This document shows, piece by piece, positions 31,600-42,645 of a stretch of 64,000 nucleotides of DNA. The notes beneath the pieces were generated by a model. That model searched no databases. It saw only the letters and a list, made by a program, of their open reading frames with translations, and had not been told where the DNA came from. Origin of the DNA: Budorcas taxicolor (taxonomy: Eukaryota > Chordata > Mammalia > Artiodactyla > Bovidae); NCBI RefSeq assembly GCF_023091745.1, contig NC_068922.1:82741533-82805532 (forward strand). Reading direction: 5' to 3'. Every line of letters starts with the position of its first letter. Within the stretch, counting starts at the first letter, position 1. The position numbers and the translations under genes are program-made.

Positions 31600-33400
31600 T
31601 ATAAAATCTTATTTTTTAAATTGGCTTGTAGTTGCTTTACAATGTTGTGTTACTTTCTGCTGTTCACAGTGTGAATCAGCTCTCTGTGTGTGTATGCACG
31701 CCCTCCCTCCCGGGCCTCCCTCCCACACCCCTCCCTCCCGGGCCCTCCAGGTCATCACAGAGCACTGAGCTGCCCTCCTGGGGCTGCACAGAAGCTTCCC
31801 AGCAGCTTGTGGTCGCGTGTCTCTGTCAGTGCTGCTCTCTTGGTTCATCCCGCCTCCCTGCGCTGTGACCCCGCGTCCATTCTCCGCATCTGCCTCTCTG
31901 TTCCCGCCCTGCAGACAGGCGCACCAGGACCATTATTCAAGATTCCATATATGTGCACTCATATACGATATGGTTTTTCTATTTCTGACTTCAGTCTGTA
32001 TGACAAACTCTAGGTTCATCCACATCAATACAGATGACTAATTTCACTCCTTTTTATGGCTGAGTAATATGGAACAACAGACTGGTTCCAAATAGGAAAA
32101 GGAGTACATCAAGGCTGTATATTGTCACCCTGCTTATTTAACTTATGTGCAGAGTACATCATGAGAATTGCTGGGCTGGAAGAAGCACAAGCTGAAATCA
32201 AGATTGCTGGGAGAAATATCAATCACCTCAGATATGCAGATGACACCACCCTTATGGCAGAAAGTGAAGAGGAGCTAAAAAGCCTCTTGATGAAAGTAAA
32301 AGAGGAGAGTGAAAAAGTTGGCTTAAAGCTCAACATTCAGAAAATGAAGATCATGGCATCTGGTCCCATCACTTCATGGGAAATAGATGGCGACACAGTG
32401 GAAACAGTGTCAGACTTCATTTTTGGGGCTCCAAAACCACTGTAGATGGTGATTTCAGCCATGAAATTAAAAGACACTTACTGCTTTGAAGAAAAGTTAT
32501 GACCAACCTAGATAGCATATTGAAAAGCAGAGACATTACTTTGCCAACAAAGGTCCGTCTAGGCAAGGCTATGGTTTTTCCTGTGGTCATGTATGGATGT
32601 GAGAGTTGGACTGTGAAGAAAGCTGAGTACCGAAGAACTGATGCTTTTGAACTGTGGTGTTGGAGAAGACTCTTGAGAGTCCCTTGGACTGCAAGGAGAT
32701 CCAACCAGTCCATCCTAAAGGAGATCAGTTTTGGGTGTTCATTGGAAGAACTGGTGCTGAATCTGAAACTCCAATACTTTGGCCACCTGATGTGCAGAGC
32801 TGACTCATTGGAAAAGACCCTGATGCTGGGTGGGATTAGGGGCAGGAGGAGAAGGGGACGACAGAGGATGAGATGGCTGGATGGCATCACTGACTCGATG
32901 GCCATGAGTCTGAGTGAACTCTGGGAGTTGGTGATGGACAGGTAGGCCTGGCGTGCTGTGATTCATGGGGTCGCAGAGTCGGACACGACTGAGCGACTGA
33001 ACTGAACTGAACGGAACTGAAGGTTCCATTGCACACACATGCCACAGCTCCTTCATCCCTTCATCTGCTGAGGACACTTTGGTTGCTTTCATGTCCTGGC
33101 TACTGTAAACAGTGCTGCATTGAACATGGGGGGAGAGTGTCTTTCTGAATTACTATAGTTTTATTGTAGTTTTCTCAGGGTGTAGGCCCAGTAGTGGGAT
33201 TGCTGGGTCACATGGTAGTTTTACTTTTCGCGTTTGAAGGAACCGCCACACCATCGTCCGTAGTGATTGCATCTGTTCATGGTGCCCCCGACAGTGCAAG
33301 AGGGCTCCCTTCTCCCCACATCCTCTCCAGCGTGCATTGTCTGCAGATGTTTCGATGATGACCATTCTGAGCCATCAGCAATAAATTTAAAAAGAATCAG
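31600..33400 (-). mobile_element. L1 3' fragment, interrupted by a BovB
   Basis: L1 3' sequence in minus orientation is visible before and after a BovB. 31620-32071 includes TTGCTTTACAATGTTGTGTT, TATGGTTTTTCTATTTCTGA and TTTTTATGGCTGAGTAATAT. 33023-33370 includes TTCCATTGCACACACATG, TTCATCTGCTGAGGACA, GCAGTGTTGAACATGG-like text and CATCCTCTCCAGCG. In intact L1s the words GAGTAATAT and TCCATTG are adjacent, so the BovB landed exactly there. Confidence 0.9.
32072..33022 (+). mobile_element. BovB LINE inserted in an L1 fragment
   Basis: The 5'-truncated copy begins GGAACAACAGACTGGTTCC and ends CGACTGAACTGAACTGAACG. RT catalytic YADDTTLMAES is readable from 32122. A frameshift near 32430 separates that block from 32499-32945 (LDSILKSRDITLPTKVRL, MYGCESWTVKKAEYRR, KLQYFGHLM). 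The TGG-AGA codons after FELWCW are intact here. Confidence 0.94.
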
Positions 33401-33796
33401 TGACACTCCGTTTCCTGCCTCAGCATCTATTTCATCTTCAGACTGCTTTAACTTCCTATTATTTTCACACTGAACTCAGCTCTTAGAACTGTCTACTCTT
33501 TTACAAGTCCAATGGAATCTTCCTGATTAGACTAGGACTAAGTAATGTATTAACTTCTGCCCCCAGCCTTTGAGCTGACCCACCGGGCAAGTGACACAGA
33601 GACAAGCGTTCCCTTCCAAGTCCTGTTCTATTGCTGAGGTCTGAGTGAAGAAAGTTGTCTTTGATTTAAGCCACTTAGTGTAGGGATGTTTCGCTATATT
33701 GCAATAGCTAACTAAAACAACCTAACGCAAATCTTTATCACTCATTTATACGTCCATTTAGCAATGATTTATTAAGCACCTCCTAAGTGTCAGGGC
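33401..33796. other. No gene or clear repeat seen
   Basis: Unassigned DNA between the L1 fragment and a minus-strand BovB. Confidence 0.45.
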
Positions 33797-34356
33797 TTGT
33801 TGTTCAGTCGCTCACTCTTTGTGACCCCATGGACTGCAGCACACCAGACTTCCCTGTCCCTCACATCTCCCAGAGTTTGCTCAAACTCATCCAATGACCT
33901 CGTCCTCTGTCGTCCCCTTCTCCTTTTGCCTTCAATCTTTCCCAGCATCAGGGTCTTTTCTAATGAGTCAGTTTTTTGCATTAGTGGCTAAAGTATTGGA
34001 GTTTCAGCTTCAGCATCAGTCCTTCCAATGAATATTCAGGACTGATTTCCTTTAGGATTGACTGATTGGATCTCCTTGCAGTCCAAGGGGCTCTCAAGAG
34101 TCTTCTCCAGCACCACGGTTCTAAAGCATCGGTTATTTGGCTCTCAGCCTTCTTTATGATCCAGTTCTCACATCCATACCTGACTACTGGAAAAACCGTA
34201 GCTTTGACTGTTTAGACTTTGCCGGCAAAGGTCTCTGCTTTTTAATATGCTGTCTAGGTTTGTCATAGCTTTTCTTCCAATGAGGAAGGGTCTCTTAATT
34301 TCATGGCTGCAGTCACCATCTGCAGTGATTTTGGAGCCCAAGAAAATAAAGTCTGT
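33797..34356 (-). mobile_element. BovB LINE, 3' part
   Basis: The complement of a diverged BovB runs from GTTCAGTCGCTCACTCTTTG to the complement of the TDFIFLGSKITADGDCS region. Short open pieces on the minus strand confirm the frame (RRRGRQRTRSLDE; LGSKITADGDCSHEIKR). It contains several deletions. Confidence 0.92.
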
Positions 34357-34489
34357 TCTAGTTGCTGGGTATTTACGTTTAAGGAAGGTAATCTTTCTCA
34401 TGGAGGTTATTTTGTAGTGGAAAGAAACAAAATTAATGTACAGAGAGTAAAAGATTATTAAACATAAGTGTGAGCTGGAAAGGAAAATA

Positions 34490-34845
34490 AATGGTGGATA
34501 GAGATTAAAAGAGGTGAGGTCTCTGGAACAAAGACTTCACAGAAGTCAAAGAGCAAGTCAAGTTGATATCTGGAGCCAGAATGTTCCAGGCAGAAGGGGA
34601 GCAAGTGCCAATGTCCTGAGGCAGACATGTCTCGGTTTATCCCGGGGAAGCAAGGAGGCGACTGCAAGGCAGTGGACAGAAGGAAAACTGTTAAGAGCCT
34701 GGGTCAGAATGGATGCTGGAGGCCAAGTTACAAAGAGTCTTGAGGAATCTGCGTCCTCTTGTGTGTGAGATGGGAAACCATGAGGGGTTTGACAAAGCAG
34801 GGGCTTGGTACAATCTAGGTTTAGAAGGACTGCTGAAGATGTCTG
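34490..34845 (+). repeat. Ancient mammal-wide repeat (unnamed), 5' half
   Basis: The blocks AGAATGTTCCAGGCAGAAGG, GTGCCAATGTCCTGAGGCAG, AGCAAGGAGGCGACTGCAAG and GGAAACCATGAGGGGTTTGA have the order of the family whose 3' half appears at 26431-26965. I cannot supply its name. Short frames across it are not genes. Confidence 0.45.
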
Positions 34846-34849
34846 TTTG

Positions 34850-35093
34850 TCTGTGGCCATGCTGGCCTTCACTGATGCTCACAGGCTTTCTCTAGTTGCA
34901 GGGAGGGCTGCTCTCTGTCGCTGCATCCGGCTTCTAACTGCTGCGGCTTCTCTTGCTGTGGAGCCAGGCATGCAGGCTTCAGTAGTTGTGGCGCACGGCC
35001 TGCAGTTTGAGGAATCTTCTCAGAGCAGGGGTCAAACCCCCGTCCCCTGCACTGGCAGGGCGATTCTCAACCACTGCACCACCAGTGAAGTCC
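34850..35093 (-). mobile_element. tRNA-Glu SINE (CHR-2/SINE2-1_BT type)
   Basis: The complement shows GGCTTTCTCTAGTTGCAGGG, CTGCGGCTTCTCTTGCTGTG, AGTAGTTGTGGCGCACGG and the inverted head ACCACTGCACCACCAGTGAAGTCC (read in parts). Confidence 0.91.
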
Positions 35094-35374
35094 AAGACCT
35101 TTATTTATTATATGACAGGCATTGTCCCCGCTGTTTTACACTCATCAACAGTTAGTCTTCACCACTGTGTCAAATAACCTGTAGAAATGTAATAGCATTG
35201 TTTTATTTCATTGTTTTTTTTTTACATTGTCACCTAGTACATCTAACAAATAATACTTCCATTTAATTTTCAATAATGTATTTAGCTTTAAAAAGAGCAG
35301 TTAAGACAGCAATTAAATAATGGCACATGATTATATAAGAGGTCATGAAAGTCACTGGTAAAGATTGAAGTTAG
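35094..35374. other. No gene seen
   Basis: AT-rich unassigned DNA before a MER20-like relic. Confidence 0.4.
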
Positions 35375-36150
35375 AGGAACATTGGTCTAGAGTAGCACTG
35401 CCCAAAAGTTAATGCACATTTAGTTCACCTCAGGAGCTTCTTGGGCTCCAAAATCACTGCAGATGGTGATTGCAGCCATGAAATTAAAAGACGATTACTC
35501 CTTGGAGGAAAAGCTATGACCAACCTAGACAGCATATTAAAAAGCAGAGACATTACTTTTCCAACAAAGGTCCATCTAGTCAAGGCTATGGTGTTTCCAG
35601 TGGTCATGTATGGATGTGAGAGTTGGACTGTGAAGAAAGAAGGCTGAGCACCGAAGAATTGGTGCTTTTGAACCATGGTGTTGGAGAAGACTCTTGAGGG
35701 TCCCTTGGACTGCTAGGAGATTCAACCAGTCCATCCTAAGGGAGATTAGTCCTGGGTGTTCTTTGGAAGGACTGACGCTAAAGCTGAAACTTCAATACTT
35801 GGGCCACCTCATGGAAGAGTTGACTCATTGGAAAAGACTCTGATGCTGGGAGGGATTGGGGGCAAGAGGAGAAGGGGACAACAGAGGATGAGATGGTTGA
35901 TGGCATCACTGACTTGATGGACATGGGTCTGAGCAAGCTCCAGGAGTTGGTGATGGACAGGGAGGCCTGGTGTGCTGCAGTTCATGGGATCTCAGTCAGA
36001 CACAACTGAGTGACTGAACTGAGCTGAACTGAAAGAGCTTGTTAAAATACAAATTCTGATCCAGAAGATCTGGGGTTGGCCAAGATGCTGCATTTTTAAT
36101 TAAACCCACGTGATACTGCTGGTGTGTGGACTCAGCTATGGAGCTTAGAT
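35375..36150. mobile_element. MER20-like DNA transposon relic, split by a BovB
   Basis: The left part (about 35380-35435, ending TTCACCTCAGGAGCTT) and the right part (36030-36130, AGAGCTTGTTAAAATACAAATT, AGATCTGGGGTTGGCC, TGATACTGCTGGTGTG) form one MER20-like hAT element when the BovB between them is removed. GAGCTT is present on both sides of the BovB. The family name is by eye. Confidence 0.6.
35440..36030 (+). mobile_element. BovB LINE 3' part, inside a MER20-like element
   Basis: It starts at the GSKITADGDCS coding segment and ends CTGAACTGAGCTGAACTGAA. An insertion near 35638 breaks the frame after MYGCESWTVKKEG, and later parts carry small deletions (for example in KLQYLGHLM). Short GAGCTT direct repeats flank it. 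Confidence 0.93.
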
Positions 36151-36595
36151 CCTGTGAACTCAGGATCTAGGGGCCTGTCACCTACTTACCCAAATCCACT
36201 CAGCAGATGAAGAAAACTAGGGGAGAGTCAAGTTGAACCCTGTTCTCTTGGGCCCTGGTCTAACAGTCATTGTATAGAATGTGAGCTCATTTGACAATGT
36301 TGATGCCAAATAGTCATCAGTGAGACCTCTGAAGAAACTTCCAGGACTCCCGTATTTTCCCACAGACACTGAACCGGGAGGAAGTTTACACTGCTTTTAA
36401 GAACACAAATCCTCCAAACAGTATGATTTACATCAGGTCCTAACATCTATTTCCCTTCTGTTGACTGAGGTAGAGTTCTTCCCATCAGAACCTGCAATGT
36501 ATAATTGGAGCCAATGCAGCATATGACTGGACTCCCTTTCACGGAATTCGGTAGGATGCCATTTCTGCTTCTCAGTAATTCTGAACACGTGTTTA
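36151..36595. other. No gene or clear repeat seen
   Basis: Unassigned DNA upstream of a tRNA-Glu SINE. Confidence 0.45.
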
Positions 36596-36862
36596 CGGCT
36601 GAGCAGGTCTTTGTCGCTGCGGGCTTTTCTCCAGCTGCCGTGCACGGGCCTCTCCTGCGCTGGCTTCTTTTGTTGCCCAGCACGGGCTCTGGGCGCGTGG
36701 GCCTCAGGAGCTGGGCTCCCGGGCTCCAGAGCACAGGCGCAGCAGCTGCGGTGCACGGGCTTAGCTGCTCCGCGGCCTGTGGGGTCTTCCCAGATGAGGG
36801 ACCGAACCCATGTCTCCTGCACTGGCAGGTGGATTCTTTACCTCTGAGTCACCAGTTCAGCC
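36596..36862 (-). mobile_element. tRNA-Glu SINE (CHR-2/SINE2-1_BT type)
   Basis: The complement shows GCGGGCTTTTCTCCAGCTGC, GGGCTTAGCTGCTCCGCGGC and the inverted head TTTACCTCTGAGTCACCAG. The two open frames across it (165 plus, 129 minus codons) are products of its GC-rich modules. Confidence 0.91.
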
Positions 36863-37499
36863 ATTTATCAATTACTTGTTCATCAAATCTTTTAGTTCCT
36901 AACTCGCCTTATTGCATCAAATGCCTTCAGATGGTCATAAAAGCTTTGTTTCTGTTAGACAGACAGACCCGTTCACGCCTGGACCCTGACTGCATCGGCT
37001 GAAACAAGTGAGAGCCTGACATGACCTGCTGGCTACAGCAGCAGCCAGGCGCCGCTCTATAGATATTCACTCACACGGTATCACTCTATCCAGCTGCCAG
37101 AAGATGAAACGGTCGAGGAACCTTCAAGTCATCAGGATGTAACTGTTGCCCAAACAGACGAGTCAACACGTCTACAATTGACTGGAGTGTAGAGGGAACA
37201 AGGCCCTTGCGCGCCTGTCAATACTTTTAGAGACGATTAGGAAAAAGTTGCCTAGCGGTACCTTCAGACCCCCTCGGCTTCTGCTAGCCACAGGATGAGG
37301 AGGAGATCACATACATTGGAAAGAAATACTTGTTAAGTTGAAATTTCAGTTAAAAATCACGCTGGCTGTACAGTAGGCAAAGATCAGAGCTCCGCCCTTG
37401 GACCATAATCCAATAGCAGGAATTTTACAGGCAAACCAGAGACGGAAGCTTTTTCTGGCCAGGAACCTTTGATTAATCACAGCTACTCACGGAGTGTGT
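36863..37499. other. No gene or clear repeat seen
   Basis: Unassigned DNA between two SINEs. No exon-like signal is visible. Confidence 0.45.
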
Positions 37500-37714
37500 A
37501 TGTTAAGTCACTGCCGTCATGTTCGACGGTTTGCAGCCCTGTGGACGGCAGCCTGTCAGGCTGCTTGTCCGTGGGGTTCTCCACGTAAGAACACTGGAGT
37601 GGGCTGCCAGGCCGTCTTCAGGGGGTCTTCCCCAGCCAGGGAGCGAGTCTGCCTCTCTTGCGTCTCCTGCACTGGCGGGAGGCTTCTTCACCATGAGCGC
37701 CACCCGGGGAGCCC
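37500..37714 (-). mobile_element. Bov-tA type SINE
   Basis: The complement of a full-length, diverged copy runs from GTATGTTAAGTCACTGCCGT to the inverted head ACCATGAGCGCCACCCGGGG. Confidence 0.9.
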
Positions 37715-37766
37715 TTGCTCGTTGAGGCCTGACTTCAGCTCCCACAGATAGTCAGCCGTTCCCAGA

Positions 37767-37952
37767 GAAGGATCTGGGACTCATTCCAACCCGGCACAGA
37801 CTCGTGAGCAGCTCAGATCGCCGGGACAGTGAGCGAAGACTTACTCCAACCCGGCAAGACTCGTGAGCAGCTCAGATCGCCGGGACAGTGAGCGAAGACT
37901 TACTCCAACCCGGCAAGACTCGTGAGCAGCTCAGATCGCCGGGACAGTGAGC
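37767..37952. repeat. 59-bp tandem triplication
   Basis: Three tandem copies of a unit that includes TCCAACCCGGCAAGACTCGT and AGATCGCCGGGACAGTGAGC. The second and third copies (59 bp each) are identical by eye. The first is longer and differs at its start (GAAGGATCTGGGACTCAT) and by one inserted base. The unit is CpG-containing and lies outside any repeat I can name. Confidence 0.97.
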
Positions 37953-38154
37953 AAGAGCCGTCCCCCCAGTTACTACCTTCCGTGTTTCATAGGTCAGCTT
38001 GTGGGCTCGATGAACGAACATTCTCCCGAATTCCTCCTTCAAGGCTCACGGCGTGTGAATAGAGTTCTCCCTTTCCCCCAGGTGGAAACACGAAGGGGAT
38101 TCTGAACGGAAACTGCGGGCTCGCTCCCCCTGCAGCAATGCTACGGGTGTGCGC

Positions 38155-38265
38155 ACGTGCTCAGCCTGTCCGACTCCTTCCGACCCTACGGACTTAGCCC
38201 GCCAGGCTCTTCTGTCCAGGGAAATTTTCAGGCGAGAATACTGCAGCGGGTTGCCATTTCCTATT

Positions 38266-38266
<1 letters not shown>
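38155..38266 (-). mobile_element. Bov-tA/Bov-A SINE, truncated
   Basis: The complement of a Bov-A body runs from GTGCTCAGCCTGTCCGACTC to GGTTGCCATTTCCTATTC. The head side is replaced by the (CA)n tract. Confidence 0.86.

Positions 38267-38312
<46 letters not shown>
38267..38312. repeat. (CA)23 microsatellite
   Basis: An uninterrupted CA dinucleotide run of 46 bp abuts a truncated SINE. It is a typical polymorphic marker type. Confidence 0.99.
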
Positions 38313-38313
<1 letters not shown>

Positions 38314-40264
38314 CCAAACTAGCTGGCTTAGAACAAGCACAACTTACCCTCATGGACTTCAGTCCACTGGGACACAGTCACTCTAGACGGGGCTTGGCGG
38401 GGCAGCAAGGGGCCGCCGCCCGCCGTGGCCCAGGGCGTCCTAGGTCTGGGGGCTGATGACTCCGCGTGTCTCCCATCCTTGGACCAGTGATCTCACCACA
38501 CATGGGCCTTTAGTGACAGTCGCAGAGGCCCGAGAGGAAAGGCAGAAACATGCGAAGCACAGAACTGCCAGGCTAACACTTCCCCAGAGCTACTGACCGA
38601 AGCAGGCTGGGCTCAGCGTCAAAGTGCAAGGCCGGGACCTCAGCACCGGCACAGGTGCACGCAGGCGGGAGGAGCGGAGCCTTGCCTCCAGGCCACCGCC
38701 TTCCGCCCGCGCCCCGCCGTCACGCGCCGCTGCGGAATCTGACTGCAGGCTGACGCCCTGCTCCAGGGACTCCAGGCCCGGGAGAGCTAGGTTGCTCCGT
38801 CCACTCCCCTTCTATAGGCAGCTCCCTTCTGGGGTTTAGGACGCCCCTTTCCTGGTCTGTCATCTTGAAAATGAAGTTGCTCTCAGATGAAAATAATGAT
38901 TGACTCCCAGCAGAATATGGAAAATATTGACCAATGTGAGGAGCACTGCACGCATTTCCCCTTGCCTAAGACCTTTTCCTGGGAAGCAGATACTGCATGT
39001 TCACTGAGGTCCAGACTTCTCTCTCAGAGCCTCTGCGCCACACAGGCAGCCGCTAGTCATCGGCGCCCGTGGAGGAATATTCTACATGGTGAACTAACCA
39101 GCGGAGATGTATGGAAGAGTCCACGTGCAGCTCATTTTCCGACAGAGTGTGTGTGTCCTTAGAACAATGCACATCAATTCTCCCAATTGCCCCCAGTCTT
39201 GGGACATGTGCAGAGAATGTGCTGGTTTGGCAGTAGAATCTGAATGAATAGGTGTGACCTTCCAGTGACTTGTCCTGCATTCTCATAAATTTATGTTTAC
39301 TAACAATGCTCCAGTGAGTGACACTCTGGAAGCTTCTGACATGAAAACCCACAACTTTGGCATGATTTTATATTTCTAGGAATCTATTAAAAATAAAATA
39401 GAGACTGTAACTTACCAAGGTGCCTTTTTTTTTTTCTTTTTGGTGGTGTTTGGAAATTATTCCTAAAATTTATTTTGGACTCAAATCCCTCTCTCTCTTC
39501 CAAAAGTAAATTATTTGGTGGTGTTATTAAACATCAAATGAGACCCTGACAAATTGTTGATGACTGCTTCCTGCAGACCCAGCTGTGTGAACAGCATTGC
39601 TGGTGGGGAAACGAGAATGTTTTCTGATGCCTTATGGAGCCAAAGCTGCAAAACTAATATTTCTGTGTTCATTTCTTTCTGTTTTGTTCTTTTGTGCATA
39701 CCAGGGGGAGGTGCAACAGCAGGGATTTGACAGGAAGGGAATATTTTAAACACACACAGAATGGCTCTCTCCTCCTCCTGTGTCGGTTCACTTGTGCAAA
39801 CTTGTCAGGCTCTAGTCTCCACCATCCTCTCTGGCTCTCAGCTTTGTTCACACTTCCCAAAATAAAGCCAATGTACTCATTACACAGCATATTAAATTCT
39901 GCAAATTACACCCTGCTGAACTCTAATGTCTAGGGACACGTCCATCCCTGAAATACATGCTGCCTGCCCTCAGGGATGCTGTCTGTGTTCTTTCTTCCTC
40001 GAGCCAATGTTTTGCACATTTTAGGTGCTCAAAACCGTATCAGTTGACTAAATAAATGACTGATGGCTACAGGCCACCATTTCTGATCTGAAGTGATGTC
40101 AGCCTGTCAAGAAAGCTTAGCCATGTGAAGAACCACTGACTCTGGAGAAAACATTTCCAGTCTTTAGTTGGATTCAAGGCTTTCCATGCTCCTGATGGAC
40201 CAAACCTGTAGCCACCATATGCTGGGTGCTGCTCTGTGGATGGATAACAAATGAGGGTCAGTGT
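38313..40264. other. Mostly unique DNA with a CpG-rich patch
   Basis: About 38390-38450 and 38620-38790 are CpG-rich (GGGGCCGCCGCCCGCCGTGG; CCGCGCCCCGCCGTCACGCG read in parts). There is no TATA box or first exon that I would defend. The rest, including 39160-40060, has no repeat or exon I can name. A short polyT lies at about 39427. Confidence 0.4.
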
Positions 40265-40460
40265 TGATGTCCTGTTAAGTCCTGGCTCAAATCGCAGCTC
40301 TACTTCCACTGGCTGTGGTGGTTTGAGAAAGATAGTCAGCCCCTCTCATTCTCATTTCTTCATCTGTTAGAGAAATGATAACAAAAGCTTTATCTGGCCC
40401 TTGTGAAGATTAAAGGTATTAGTATATGTGCAACCAGTATGCTGAATAGATTATAAGTGT
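40265..40460 (+). mobile_element. MIR relic
   Basis: MIR-like order of words: TCCTGGCTCAAATCGCAGCT, AGTCAGCCCCTCTCATTCTC, TTTCTTCATCTGTTAGAGAA, TTGTGAAGATTAAAGGTATT. Confidence 0.75.
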
Positions 40461-40688
40461 GGTTGTAATCAAAATTCAATTTTATTTTCTCCTGTTGTGC
40501 TTTCCAACTGTTTTATTCTTTATTTATTTATTTATAACACAGCTTTACACCATTCCTGGCAAAAATTCAGGGGCCAAAGTGGAATGTTGAACAAACTAGA
40601 CCAGGCCAGCTTCAGGTTTGGGAAATAATTATCACTGGAACTTTTGTTTTGGAAGCTAGTGGAAATTAGTCATTAAGAACGTAGGTTC

Positions 40689-40800
40689 CAGGGACTTCCC
40701 TGGGGGCAGCGGTTTAGAATCTGCCTTCCAGTGCAGGGGACTGGGTGTGGCCTCTGACGGGGGTGGGGGGGGGTGGTCTGAGGGCCCCTGGGCCACATGG
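40689..40800 (+). mobile_element. tRNA-Glu SINE head, degenerate
   Basis: CCAGGGACTTCCCTGGGGGC, then GGTTTAGAATCTGCCTTCCA and GTGCAGGGGACTGGGTGTGG are the head of a tRNA-Glu SINE. The part after the B-box region is replaced by a G-rich run (GGGGGTGGGGGGGGGTGG, about 40759-40776). Confidence 0.75.
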
Positions 40801-41189
40801 TGTGCCCCGAAGCAAGAAAAGAGAACATGGGCTCCCAAGACAGATCAGACGGGTGTGAATCGTGACCCTGCCGCGGGTCAGGTAGGACAGGTTACTGGGG
40901 TCGCCGTGCTTCAGTGTTCTCATCTGTGACATGAAATTAATAATAATGTGCTTTTTAAGAAAATAGAATGAACATACGTTCAGAGAACTTAGAACCGTAT
41001 GGGCGACAGAGTAGACACTTTATCATGTTAGCCACGAGTTTCCCCCAAAGGAGAAGCACTTATTTCCCGTATGTGTTGTGTTCTTTTTTTTGTGTGTGTG
41101 TGTTCTTTTATTCTATCTTATACCCCCACATTCTAAACCAGAAATGATAATAATGATAATAACAATAAACGAGTGATAACAGCAAGGTA
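40801..41189. other. No gene; simple repeats
   Basis: Only simple sequence is notable: a short TG run at about 41090-41103 and an AATGAT/AATAAC-type run at about 41143-41168. Confidence 0.5.
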
Positions 41190-41440
41190 AATTGCCTTTA
41201 AACACATTATCCATTGAGCTAAGTGCTTTTCATACAGTTTCTCTTTTAATTTTCAGAACAAGTCTGTGAGGTAGGTAGGAATAGTTATCTCAGAGTCCAG
41301 TATTTTTCAAGCAGAGGAAACTATGACTGATTCACAGCAGAGGCAGGAATCTGTACATGGCGCCAAAATGCAAGTGATGGATCTGAGACGTGAAGACTGG
41401 CTTCTCCAATTCCTAAGCCTCTGTTTTCAGTCACTACGCT
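41190..41440 (-). mobile_element. MIR-like relic
   Basis: The words ACACATTATCCATTGAGCTA, AAGTCTGTGAGGTAGGTAGG, AGCAGAGGAAACTATGACTG and GATTCACAGCAGAGGCAGGA follow MIR core order. Confidence 0.6.
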
Positions 41441-41711
41441 CCATTGCCTTAATCTTCAAATACAGATAATTTTTTAGAGTAAATTATAGTATACCACACA
41501 AGGGAACATTGTACAGTCATAAAAAGTAATGTTATAGAAGTATGATTATTTAGATGAAAAGAGGGACAAAGTATAATCTTTGAAAAAGACTGCAAAATAG
41601 AATGTGTATGCTGATACTGCTTTTTTTAAAGATAAATATGTATTTCATAGGAGACCCATTTTTATTTAAATCACTTATTTTTTTTTATATAGCTATGATG
41701 AAACTTTTAGA

Positions 41712-42645
41712 CACAGAACTGGACATGGAACAATTACTGGTTCCAAATATCAAGGCTGTATATTGTCACCTGCTTATTTCACTTCTGTGCCGAGTCCATC
41801 ATGCAGAATGCCAGGCTGGATGAAGCAGCAACTGGAATTCAGATTACCAGGAAAAATATCAATAACTCAGATCTGCAGATGACGCCATCCTCATGGCAGA
41901 AAGTGAAGAGGAACTAAAGAGCCCCTTGATGAAGGTGAAAAAGGAGAGAGTGAAAAAGCTGGCTTAAAACTCAACATTCAAAAAACGAAGATCATGGCAT
42001 CCAGTCCCATCACTTCATGGCAAATAGATGGCGGAAAACTGGAAATAATGACAGACTTTATTTTCTTGGGCTCCAAAATCACTGCAGATGGTGACTGCAG
42101 CCATGAAAAGACACTTGCTCCTTGGAAGAAAAGCTGTGATAAACTTAGATAGCATACTAAAAAGCAGAGACATTACTTTGTTGACAAAGGTTCATATAGT
42201 CAAAGCTATGATTTTTCCAGTGGTCATGTATGGATGTGAGAGTTGGGCCATAAAGAAGGCTGAGTGCTGAAGAATTGATGCTTTCAAACTGTGGTGCTGG
42301 AGAAGACTCTTGAGAGTCCCTTGGACTGCAAGTATATCAAGCCAGTCAATCCTAAAGGAAATCAACCCTGAATATTCACTGGAAGCCTGGATGCTGAAGC
42401 TCCAATACTTTTAGCCACCTGATGCAAAGAGCTGACTCACTGTTTCTAAAAGACCCTGTTGCTAGGAGAGATTGAAGGCAGGAGAAGAAGGGACGACCGA
42501 GGATGAGATGGCTAGATGGCATCACCGATGGACATGAGTTTAGGCCAGCCCTGGGAGACAGTGAAGGACAGGGAGGCCTGGCGTGCTGTAGTTCACGGGG
42601 TTGCAGAGTCAGACATGACTGAGTGACTGAGCAACAGATGCTGAA
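41712..42645 (+). mobile_element. BovB LINE, 5'-truncated, diverged
   Basis: It begins at CAGAACTGGACATGGAAC within RT and ends CATGACTGAGTGACTGAGCA. The catalytic region is damaged (a missing base near 41866 and further shifts near 41948). Later coding remnants are LLLGRKAVINLDSILKSRDI and MYGCESWAIKKAEC. It belongs to the older subfamily with CTGCAAG...CAATCCTAAAGG and AATATTCACTGGAAG. Confidence 0.93.
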
